60,000 bases of DNA, taken from the NCBI RefSeq assembly GCF_964355755.1, contig NC_092676.1, positions 10,462,288 through 10,522,287 on the forward strand, in the 5' to 3' direction. Shown piece by piece: positions 37,701-43,445 of the stretch. The position numbers and the translations under genes are program-made. This stretch comes from Antedon mediterranea. Taxonomy: Eukaryota > Echinodermata > Crinoidea > Comatulida > Antedonidae. The notes beneath the pieces are model-generated. The model searched no databases, was not told the DNA's origin, and saw nothing but the letters and a program-made list of their open reading frames with translations. Position 1 is the stretch's first letter, and each line of letters starts with the position of its first letter.

Positions 37701-40700
37701 TCATAATGCCTTAATATTTTTCTGTGTGCAATATTCTAACGTATGACGTGCACGTGGCGTTTGTCGAGCGGATAACTAACTCGTCAATGTGACGAGTTTC
37801 ATGTCTAGTTCTTATTTCTTTCCTTCCATTTTTGTGTAGAGCGTTTCTCTAACATGTGTAAACGTAACATTTCATAACTTTGACAACATGTGGGCATTTA
37901 TGTGAAGTTGTGCACCTCCTATTTTTGAATGACGTCAGAGTTGCGCAACGTGACTTAAGCGCGATTTTATGAATTTCGCGTATTTAACATAGGTCAAAAA
38001 CCAAATAACATTTTGAATTGAAAATTTGCAGAAGTTTAATTTATATCGTGCGCTAACTTTCTGTGGAAAAAAAATTGCTAGTTTTACACAAATTTACGCG
38101 CGCACGCGCATTTAAATATTGAAAATGCGAAAAAACAATTTCTAATCGACTTTCTACGCGTTTCATGTCATTTTGAGCATGTCAAAAATTCCCACGCGCC
38201 CGCAATTTTTTACGCGCGCGGTGCGCACGTAGCGTTAAAAACATTGCTTTTTCGAGTGATTTATGTTTTTCCAGCCTTTTCTAGTAATTTTACAAACTTT
38301 TAAACAATTTTGACTTAAAATGACGTTATACGAGCACGTAGAATTGAACAATTTGCCCGGGTTTTTGATGAAAAAAATCAAAAATTCGTCAAAATTAAGC
38401 CTTTTTTTAAACAGTCGTAGTTTCTATACTAAACAATGAAAGTTATATTTATTACATATTCTGGAAGTTGATGAGTTGTAGATATCGGATCATGCATTAA
38501 TATGGCTAACAGGACATTGTGATGTCATCGTAAGGCCACGCGAATATAAAATTTAGGATTTTTGTATCTTTCTTCATAGCTCATCACATTTAATAGAGCG
38601 CATCTCCACTTATCCGTTTTCCATTTTCACCCCGATTTTGATATTGTCTAGGTCAATCAACTATCTTTCGCATGAGTTAAAAATATTTTTATTTTTATGA
38701 CGTCATCATGCCTAAAAATTTAAATTACGTGTGGCATAAATTTCATATTTACAGTAAAATTTAATCTGTTATAGCTCGTAAGAATGAAATGTGATAATCA
38801 TTATTAAAACGTTTTCTGGAAGCTATTGAATTGTAGATACGAAATCATGTGAACATTTTGCTAATCGGATGTTGTAACGTCATCATATGGCCAGTTATAT
38901 AAAAAAAATCGTATTTTCATCTTTTGCGTTATAATTCATTACATTTAAAAGAGCGCGCATCAATATTTCACGTATTCAAATTTCTTGTACACGCTAATAT
39001 GTTGTTGCTGAGATAATTTCCTTCCGAAATTGCTACCTTCGCGTTTCATTTTGAAACCGTCAGCATGTTAAAAATTGGAATAAATAGCGGGTCCCGTATT
39101 TTCCCCTATTCTACACTGTATGTGATTGTGATATGTATACAGATTATACTGTGTATACTATATGACACAAAATAACAGAATTCAGCAATAACAACATAAT
39201 CATATTGTTCAGTCCAGGTCATAATGCCATAATCTTTTTCCGTGTGCAATATTCCAACGTATGACGTGCTCGTGGCCTTTGTCGTGCGGATAACTAACTC
39301 GTCAAAGTGACGAGTTTCATGTCTAGTTATAAATAAAGCTTGAAGTGCTTACTGGATTGTTAATGTTAAAGTTGATTGAAATTAAAGCTTTATTTTTTAG
39401 TCAATTTTACAACTTTGTGGATTTTGTGTGTATACTTTTATGTCACAAGGGAGTTCCTAAAGTATTTTCAACCGCTCGGAAACATACGTAAAGGGAGTTT
39501 GATTCTTCTCTTGCCTACAATTTCGCTGGCTGGCATTATAAAACATTAATATATAACTAAAAATGATTATTCAGATAATAGTTACTGTACATAGCATAAG
39601 ATAAGATACTAGTTACTGTACAACTTGACATTCTGCTCTGCATCAAGCATTATTGCTTAATATAAACCTGTTTCAAGTTAATTACAATCAATTTTAGGTG
39701 GAAGAAATGGGTTAAGGAGATGATCTTTACATTGAAGGAGGAAATAGAATTGTCTTTTTTGAAAAGGAACATTGTTAAATTGAGATAAATCATAGAGTAG
39801 GTTTGAGGAGGAGCAGTCATGACAAATAATATTATCGAAAAGGAATTCACAGAGAGGAAGACTCTATTCTAAGAGCAGTAAGAATATTCAATAGCCGGTT
39901 GGATAGGTTTACAACATATTATGTGTTATAACACACCTGATTCATTCAACTTCATTCATTATTTGTATATTTGTCACCCTTTCCTATTTTACTAAATTTA
40001 AAAACTGGGTCTTGAGAATAAAAAGTGATAACCACTTTTGTCTAGGCCTAATGTACTGTACCTCATGCAGTTTTCTTTCAAGATGCTGCACAGCTTGCCT
40101 CCCTGATAGTATGTCTTTCTCATGCATCTCAGCTTTCCTCAAAATTGTGTTATCAAATTCTCTCATTCTTTCAAACTGATCTTTCTTGGTAATAGCACCT
40201 AAGTGTGTTGTCACAAACTGCCGTTTTTCATACTTTTCTCTCCGCTCATTTTGAATCAAGGAATGTTCAGAAAACTGGGATTTTCTATGATCAAGGTTTC
40301 CGCTACTTGGTAGCATTAGGTCAGGCACCTCAAGTTCTTCAATAAACATGTTATCACTAATGTATGATGCCATAGAGTTTGGTCTTAGTCTGCTGGCAGT
40401 TGCCTTTTCTCTATATTTAGAAGGAGATTTTGATTTTTTCTTTGTTGAAATGTTTGGTAAAGGAAGACTACCAGATGTACCAACACTAAAGTCGTACAAT
40501 GCCTTTGACATATTTTTCTCTTTCTCTGCCGATGTTCCTGGAGATGGAAGTTTGCTAGGTTGACGTAGTAAAAGTGCATCCTCGGAATAACTTTGCCATG
40601 GCTTGTGTGTTGCAATTTCTTTAGGTTTCTGTAAGCAATTATGATTTAAATGTCCTGAACAAATTATGTCGATGTCATTTTTCTGGGCAATACAGAAACT

Positions 40701-40739
40701 TTCAAGCAAATCATGAAGTTGCCTATCATTTGATGACAT
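10647..40739 (-). CDS. C6orf118/TSNAXIP1-domain-like coiled-coil protein (six coding exons)
   Basis: On the - strand, exons 40739-40062, 35967-35842, 17102-16915, 12005-11699, 11066-11002 and 10713-10647 join through GT-AG sites with matching phases (0, 0, 2, 0, 2) into about 476 residues, close to human C6orf118 (about 469). Exon 1 has a low-complexity basic N-terminal half, then GRQAVQHLERKLHE. Exon 2 carries VWDDLIQDTPTFSKILKAIK and exon 3 NEYDEYIGSLLD, the pattern of the TSNAXIP1 N-terminal domain family. Exons 3-6 are Glu/Lys/Leu-rich coiled coil ending in DDDDSTPS. Members of this family are largely testis or cilium associated; the function here is inferred only. A 5' UTR exon is likely, because an acceptor-like TATAG precedes the ATG. 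The gene model is firm; the family name is recalled from residue pattern. Confidence 0.78.
11002..11066 (-). CDS. C6orf118-like coding exon 5
   Basis: 65-base exon encoding QLEIDIEKVMEKTKIIEDSE plus Cys and two bases of Arg. The acceptor TTCTTAG and donor CAG|GTAATT are good. Too short to be seen as a free ORF. Confidence 0.78.
11699..12005 (-). CDS. C6orf118-like coding exon 4
   Basis: Acceptor TTATTTTTAG; donor CAG|GTAAAT. The first base completes the Arg codon split from exon 3, giving EENERLRMSVQTEREN, a continuous coiled coil. An internal ATG (MSVQTE) could be mistaken for a start, but the frame is open across the acceptor. Confidence 0.85.
12006..13927. other. C6orf118-like intron 3, right part
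   Basis: AT-rich intron. A short hairpin at about 13492-13540 pairs CAACATGAAAGT with its inverse. No exon was recognised. Confidence 0.55.
13928..13968. repeat. Perfect 41-bp palindrome
   Basis: Two perfect 20-base arms (TTTCTATTTCTGTGATATAA and its complement) around a single central A. Confidence 0.97.
14165..14218 (-). repeat. tRNA-like sequence lacking an anticodon arm
   Basis: On the - strand GCCCAAG can pair with a later TTGGGGC as an acceptor stem. A D-arm-like segment with GATGGTTAGGAC and the B box CCGGTTCGAATCT lie between, with no room for an anticodon arm. It is best read as a SINE or tRNA fossil rather than a tRNA gene. Confidence 0.45.
14535..15470 (-). mobile_element. TAGACTTG-ended DNA transposon, copy 2 (inverted)
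   Basis: Inverse of the 8322-9172 element along its length. Left end TAGTCTGGGTTCCAGACGG; right end GGCAAGTCTA. The 9-bp duplication GTATTTATA lies at 14526-14534 and 15471-15479. Longer than copy 1 by small indels. Confidence 0.85.
15480..16914. other. C6orf118-like intron 3, left part
   Basis: Intron with a perfect-looking hairpin at 16158-16218 (arms AATGATGAAAGGTTATAT, loop AACGAGGCAAAGCCG) and a C homopolymer at about 16486-16501. No exon seen. Confidence 0.55.
16915..17102 (-). CDS. C6orf118-like coding exon 3
   Basis: 62 codons plus two bases. Encodes NEYDEYIGSLLDTQPQQQ and ends IELRAKELLEENER. Donor AAAG|GTACAG. The acceptor has a weak pyrimidine tract (ATGATTTAG), but both phases agree with the neighbouring exons. 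Confidence 0.82.
17640..18075 (+). pseudogene. Non-LTR retrotransposon reverse transcriptase fragment
   Basis: A broken + strand reading contains FADDKSIVGKI (the RT catalytic FADD), then KWCHENDLVLNVNKTKEI and FLGVHFADDFKWNKHLEKC. These are the palm and thumb-side motifs of Rex/CR1-like LINEs. Stops and at least one frameshift interrupt it, and no 5' part is present. Confidence 0.7.
18131..18748 (+). mobile_element. TTAA-flanked MITE, copy 1
   Basis: Flanked by TTAA (18127-18130 and 18749-18752). Imperfect TIRs: AGCCCTATTCCCTACG versus AGACCCCTTCCCTGCA. About 618 bp; an inverted relative of similar length lies at 34043-34664. TTAA duplications fit piggyBac- or Kolobok-mobilised MITEs. Confidence 0.88.
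18753..19750. other. C6orf118-like intron 2, no recognised feature
   Basis: AT-rich intron. Open frames around 18914-19380 have no recognisable motif on either strand. Confidence 0.5.
19751..21485 (+). repeat. Spaced array of a GTTACGAACAT box
   Basis: The box GTTACGAACATCAT or a close variant occurs at about 19778, 19956, 20144, 20371, 20600, 20814, 20998, 21173 (degenerate), 21341 and 21475. Three inverse copies (TGTTCGTAA type) lie at about 19751, 20552 and 20777. Several + copies are preceded by GTGTCAAG or GTGTCAAC. Spacing is roughly 135-230 bp while the sequence between is mostly diverged. One longer duplication links 19930-20090 with 20780-20948. Confidence 0.75.
21643..21969. repeat. 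Fold-back with one-sided 47-bp tandem expansion
   Basis: The left arm 21643-21720 and right arm about 21753-21828 are inverse copies. The outer 47 bp of the right arm (GTATCTCCATTGAGATCC to GTCATTT) are then repeated four times in tandem (21782-21969). The left arm has a single copy. Confidence 0.92.
21970..23756. other. C6orf118-like intron 2, no recognised gene
   Basis: Contains a TAGGCCTA/AGCTAGG-rich patch at about 22190-22250 and 22530-22550. Open frames at 22231-22643 show no family motif. Otherwise nothing supported. Confidence 0.5.
24265..24640. repeat. DIRS left inverted terminal repeat
   Basis: Matches in inverse order three blocks of the right end: about 24265-24350 (with AAATACCTACCAAACGA), 24362-24430 (TAATTAATTATGAAAACC onward) and 24570-24640 (TTCATATTACGTTCGGTGC, then GCGCATGCGCAGTAACC). 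It preserves the unoccupied target of the MITE that splits the right repeat. Confidence 0.75.
24767..25910 (+). pseudogene. DIRS gag-like region
   Basis: Starts MAELEEATSKSSPKNQEEII and runs open to TAA at 25142. The continuing Gag-like frame (KPIMASPPGFAARFASAEE) lies in another phase, so one indel near 25141 breaks it. The C-terminal part is basic and Asn/Gln/Ser-rich (NKSRYQPYPQSRYKQW, KKPLNKKGDRSQQYKQQKR), as in DIRS Gag-like proteins that bind nucleic acid. It then reads straight into the RT region. Confidence 0.7.
25911..26984 (+). pseudogene. DIRS reverse transcriptase
   Basis: RT fingers motif FVRPKKDGGFRTILDLSKLN (about 26181-26240), palm motif VDLKDAYYTVPI (from about 26331) and the catalytic YIDD box at 26526-26537. 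The thumb continues through FLGFEINSVKMTVTLPQSKK. Two in-frame stops interrupt it: TAA at 26271-26273 directly after KHF, and TAA at 26982-26984. The frame is otherwise unchanged across both, so they look like point nonsense mutations. Confidence 0.88.
26985..27467 (+). pseudogene. DIRS RNase H domain, first part
   Basis: In frame with the RT. Reads FETDASGLGWGATDG (first Asp), LELLTAFLGLKSL (Glu), KIDNTTAIAYINNMGG (Asp) and IHLPGKDNLIADNKSR (last Asp), so all four expected acidic positions are present. It is cut at codon level after GPLE by the hAT at 27468 and continues at 28805. Confidence 0.85.
27468..28804 (-). mobile_element. Non-autonomous hAT element, copy 1
   Basis: TIRs CAGGGGCGCAGCCAG / CTGGCTGCGCCCCTG. 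TAGAG is duplicated at 27463-27467 and 28805-28809. 1337 bp, ending in long G/C homopolymers next to the right TIR. It holds only the C-terminal end of a transposase on the - strand, so it depends on another copy. A second copy is at 49871-52498. Confidence 0.92.
28150..28640 (-). pseudogene. hAT transposase C-terminal remnant, copy 1
   Basis: - strand reading MPVTSAEAERSFSTLWRTKT then LSGLCLMNIHFNMNI is the hAT C-terminal dimerisation region. Upstream, in another frame, DPNVFPNVRALLLIA is the preceding segment, so a frameshift near 28390 separates them. No BED zinc finger or catalytic core remains. Confidence 0.82.
28805..29178 (+). pseudogene. DIRS domain after RNase H (VDLFAS region)
   Basis: Continues the interrupted frame with VDLFASRNNAQLSRYVSWNP, then YAFPPFCLIGKCIQKI and MVVPDWPTQYWYPKLLSIM, the conserved block following RNase H in DIRS and related elements (sometimes linked to a methyltransferase-like domain). 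Ends at TAG near 29176. Confidence 0.8.
29179..29879 (+). pseudogene. DIRS tyrosine recombinase, N-terminal and first catalytic part
   Basis: Readable pieces include ALEFLTMIFESTNSYSAVNT (core-binding helices), a premature TGA near 29517-29519, then LMALLSAQRCQTISLLRVDK, whose Arg fits the first catalytic Arg. It stops at LLSYIKPY where the 29880-31441 element is inserted. Early parts need at least one frame change. Confidence 0.75.
29880..31441. mobile_element. CAGGCCTCG-ended non-autonomous transposon in the recombinase gene
   Basis: TIRs CAGGCCTCGAATTT / AAATTCGAGGCCTG, with CATACA duplicated at 29874-29879 and 31442-31447. Subterminal regions repeat GGGGCACCAAGGCCAAAT-type words on the left and GGCACT..GGCC words on the right. 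1562 bp, no transposase frame. TIR style and 6-bp duplication resemble the hAT nearby, but the superfamily is not settled. Confidence 0.85.
31442..31479 (+). pseudogene. DIRS tyrosine recombinase, 38-bp middle fragment
   Basis: Codes for NPVSKDTVSRW in the recombinase frame. It is stranded between two independent insertions and matches the usual spacing before the catalytic His-x-x-Arg box. Confidence 0.7.
31484..33072. mobile_element. TTAA-flanked non-autonomous element in the recombinase gene
   Basis: TTAA at 31480-31483 and 33073-33076. TIRs AGGGGGGTTCCGGGTTTAAA versus the inverse of the right end AGGGGGATTCTGGGTTTAAA. 1589 bp. Internal TAGGCCTA-rich patches and short open frames have no transposase motif. 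piggyBac- or Kolobok-type by target site. Confidence 0.86.
33077..33300 (+). pseudogene. DIRS tyrosine recombinase, C-terminal catalytic part
   Basis: Reads EFLHESGVDALFKAHSTRAA; His-x-x-Arg at 33121-33132. Then AAGWNSEKTFRDYYYKKPI, with the candidate nucleophile Tyr at about 33226. Together with the Arg near 29618 these are the expected recombinase active-site residues. Stop TAG at 33298-33300. Confidence 0.88.
33515..33813. repeat. Perfect 79-bp-arm hairpin in the DIRS right end
   Basis: Arms 33515-33593 and 33735-33813 are exact inverse copies (AGTTTACACCTCACTCACC begins the right arm) around a 141-bp loop. The loop contains the CGCATGCGC-like block shared with the left terminal repeat. 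Part of it may be the DIRS internal complementary region. Confidence 0.93.
33697..34757. repeat. DIRS right inverted terminal repeat, split by a MITE
   Basis: Blocks inverse to the left repeat occur at about 33700-33740, 33975-34042 (TTTTCATAATTAATTAA) and 34669-34757 (TCGTTTGGTAGGTATT, ending near GCGAACG). The last two blocks, adjacent in the left repeat, are separated here by the TTAA MITE. Confidence 0.78.
34043..34664 (-). mobile_element. TTAA-flanked MITE, copy 2 (inverted)
   Basis: 622 bp; inverse of the 18131-18748 copy. TTAA at 34039-34042 and 34665-34668. The left DIRS repeat keeps the single-TTAA empty site. Confidence 0.92.
35200..35841. other. C6orf118-like intron 2, 5' part
   Basis: Contains an (AAT)n microsatellite at about 35225-35250. 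Otherwise AT-rich intron up to the exon 2 donor. Confidence 0.6.
35842..35967 (-). CDS. C6orf118-like coding exon 2
   Basis: 42 codons between the acceptor TTTTCTTTTCAG and the donor AAG|GTAAGAG, phase 0 at both ends. Encodes QLFELGIVTNSVNFHRLQIH and then SNVWDDLIQDTPTFSKILKA, the most family-diagnostic segment. Confidence 0.85.
36151..39326 (+). mobile_element. Helitron-like element, outer copy (split)
   Basis: The 5' piece 36151-36225 and 3' piece 37809-39326 together equal one complete 1593-bp element, interrupted by the inner copy 36226-37808. The start TTAGTTATCCGC opens a hairpin whose right arm is GGCGGATAACT. The 3' end has GCGGATAACT, a hairpin AACTCGTC..GACGAGTT, six or so bases, then CTAG followed by T. 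A 3' hairpin, CTAG|T end and A|T insertion are Helitron hallmarks; the 5' TT rather than TC is unusual. No Rep or helicase frame. Confidence 0.72.
36226..37808 (+). mobile_element. Helitron-like element, inner copy
   Basis: 1583 bp, complete. Starts TTAGTTATCCGC after an A and ends CTAG (37805-37808) before a T. It is closely similar to the outer copy throughout; shared internal words include AACGTGACTTA and GACGTCATC. Confidence 0.78.
39327..39515. repeat. Unassigned dispersed repeat (LTR-like), copy 1
   Basis: Shares about 170 bp with 42230-42400, including TTTTACAACTTTGTGGATTT and TATGTCACAA and a block ending AAAGGGAGTTTG. Copy 2 has TATATAAAG upstream. This could be a retrotransposon LTR edge; not proven. 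Confidence 0.6.
39516..40061. other. C6orf118-like intron 1, 5' part
   Basis: AT-rich intron with no recognised repeat. Short duplication around 39570-39620 (TAGTTACTGTAC). Confidence 0.55.
40062..40739 (-). CDS. C6orf118-like coding exon 1
   Basis: Starts MSSNDRQLHDLLESFCIAQK; the donor GAG|GTACAG follows 40062. It has a Ser/Lys/Pro-rich middle (KKKSKSPSKYREK) and a helical C-terminal part. The preceding TTTATAG|G looks like an acceptor, so an upstream UTR exon is expected. Confidence 0.8.
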
Positions 40740-41375
40740 TATCAATAAGTTTGAACCTATAAATAAATAAAAATAAATTAATATTCAGGATTTGAGAGAA
40801 TCCATTAACGCCATTTTAGTTAGTGTCTGATAAATACTGTACAAACAGGTGTCATTGTGTAATGACTTGAACAACACATTCCAACCTCAAATTTGAGGAG
40901 ATTTACATATTGATTTGACACGTTTGAAGTCATCGTGAACCCGGAAATTAGTTCGACCACGTACAATTGAAATTGAATTGAAAATCTACCGATAAAATGA
41001 GAAATTTTGTTTTAAAACCCTTTATAATATCTTCCTAAGATAGAAATATGGAACAATATCGAATAGTGAAAATTATATTTCACGGTACATCTGAGATAAA
41101 TCAGGTGGGTATCCAAGGCAGAGATTTGTCCCAAAGTTTTTGAACACATACGGTAAGCAGTTTGTTTTTCTCCTTCCCGGAAGGAGAAAAACAACTACCT
41201 CTACTGTGTTAATGATTAAGGTGTACAATATTTTTGAAATTAGCAAAACTACATTTTTTGGTGTAGGGGGCCCTAGGCCTATATTAATTAGCATTATTAA
41301 TATTAGCATGACCGGGCTAGTAGGTCTGGTATAATGGAGATTTACAAACGATACACTTTAGCTATATAGGTAGGC
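40740..41375. promoter_or_regulatory. Upstream region of the C6orf118-like gene
   Basis: Probable 5' UTR exon and promoter on the - strand; no TATA box placed. A 14-base-arm perfect hairpin (GTTTTTCTCCTTCC and its inverse around one C, 41164-41192) lies inside a longer weak inverted repeat at about 41143-41212. Confidence 0.4.
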
Positions 41376-43445
41376 AGCCTAGGCGGCGCTAATGCAGTTT
41401 CGCACCCACCCCTTAAAATTACTCTAAATCTTCATCCAACCTACTAACAAGTTGTCTACAACATCATGCAAGCATACAATTGTAAAAAAACGATAATTTG
41501 TTAATTATGACTGTTTTTAATCAATTAATATTGAGCACTCTTCAGAAATACATGATCATCGCCAGCTTAGCTTCTCGAAAATCATCACTAGGCCTGCCGA
41601 TAAAAGTGTGGAGGCCTCACAGGACATTAATTGAGAGAGTAAACGGTTGTGCTCTATAGAGGACGTAGTTACTCATGTTTAAAGCATGCACGCACTAAAT
41701 AATTTACATTATTTCCTAATTTCGTATTTCTAATAAAGAAATAATATACAATTGTTGTATTCATCATTTTGTGTATCATCATCATGTTATATTTTTAATT
41801 TGTTCTTTTTTAATAGTAGAATTTCACACAGGAAAGAAGATAAATATGGGAATCTGACTCTTGAAGATATAACTACTTCTTACTGACCAATTTTCATCTG
41901 TTGTAGTTTACATTATGGTCGGTGTAATTTAAAATTACCATTCCTTAACATGAACATTCTAGAATAAGATGTTTTGATTTAAGAAGCCATGTATAATTAA
42001 TATAAGAACAATCAGGAACATTCAAGAAGTGCTATTAATAGAAACTGTAATCCAACAGAATAAGAAGTATAAGGAATGATCTAGAAGGTTATGAACATAT
42101 TGTATATAAAGGGAAGTATGACAATTGGAAAGAAGAGAGAAGGATTTTAGTTTGAAGCATTTATTTTGAAGAAGGTTGTTGGATATTAGAGGTTGGATAT
42201 TCGATTGTAAAAGTTATTGTGAAGCTGTTGTTTAAAGTGCTTAATACTGGATTGTTGAAAGTTGAAGTTGATTGAAATTAAATCTTAGTTTTTGAGTTAT
42301 TTTACAACTTTGTGGATTTTGTGTGTATACTTTTATGTCACAATGGAGTTCATAAAGTATTTTCAACCGCTCGGAAACATACGTAAAGGGAGTTTGTGAC
42401 AGTCGGTAGGTCATAAAAATATATGAAATGAAATAAAAAGAATTACAGTAGGCCTACTTCGTTCAGTCTTGAGCTACATTGTTAATGTTATAACACAATA
42501 AACAAGAAGCTTATGACAATTTAATTGTTTTAGTAATGTTATCACTAATGTTATATGGTTTCTTAGTTTTAAGATTTGTATAGCATATTAACATTTTTTA
42601 TTTACCTATGAAAGACCTCTTTAAATACCTGGAAATAAGAAATGCAACAAAAACAGAAAGATATAATTTATTGAAATGTAATGTACAGTGATATATAATT
42701 ATAATAAAAATGTGATATGAAGCATTTTCCATCTAATTTATTACTAGAATTTATTTTACTTCTGCTGAAACTCGGAATACACCATTTCATGTCTTTCCCT
42801 TTTCTTTTTGTTTATCTTCTTTTATGTTGTGTAAATCTACTATTTTTTTAACATAAAAACAAATAAAATATAACATTAAATAATGATGCAACTATTCATT
42901 TATTTATTTCAACACTATTTTACGAGGGTGGTGGTCTATCCAGCCAAAGCTGATCATTATGGACCCTCACAAAAATACAATTTGACAAGACGATAACATA
43001 CAACAATTAAAAATTAAATTAAAATAAATAGAATTTCCAAAAATTAACAACATAATTAAACACAAAAACAAATTCTGTATAAAAACACAAAGAACATGTA
43101 AAAATATACTATTATATATAACATTATATATGGCTCTGATAGTAACCATAACAGCGTTCTCTATAGATCGCCAACATTCTTGATGTCCTGTGAGGCCTCT
43201 GTACATTTATCGGCCGGCCTAGTGATTATGTTCGCGAAGCTAAGCTGGCGATGTATTTCTGAAGGGTGCTCAATTATTAATTGATTAAAAATAGTTATAA
43301 ATACAAAAATTTAGATTTTTTACAATTTTATGCTTGCAGAATGTTTTAGACAACTTGTGAGTACTGTAGGTTAGATAAAGTATTGAAACAATTTAGAGTA
43401 ATTTTAAGGGGTGGGTACGAAACTGCATTAGCGCCGCCTAGGCTA
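41376..43445. mobile_element. DNA transposon with about 300-bp TIRs
   Basis: Left arm from AGCCTAGGCGGCGCTAATGC to about 41690; right arm about 43130-43445 is its inverse. Shared interior words include TCGCCAGCTTAGCTTC and GGCCTCACAGGACAT. AGGC flanks both ends, a possible 4-bp duplication. The middle contains the LTR-like repeat at 42230-42400. No transposase frame. Confidence 0.8.
42110..42400. repeat. Unassigned dispersed repeat (LTR-like), copy 2
   Basis: TTGTATATAAAGGGAAG resembles a promoter box. About 120 bp downstream begins the segment shared with 39327-39515, containing TATACTTTTATGTCACAA. Possible solo LTR or LTR plus leader inserted in the 41376-43445 element. Confidence 0.5.
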
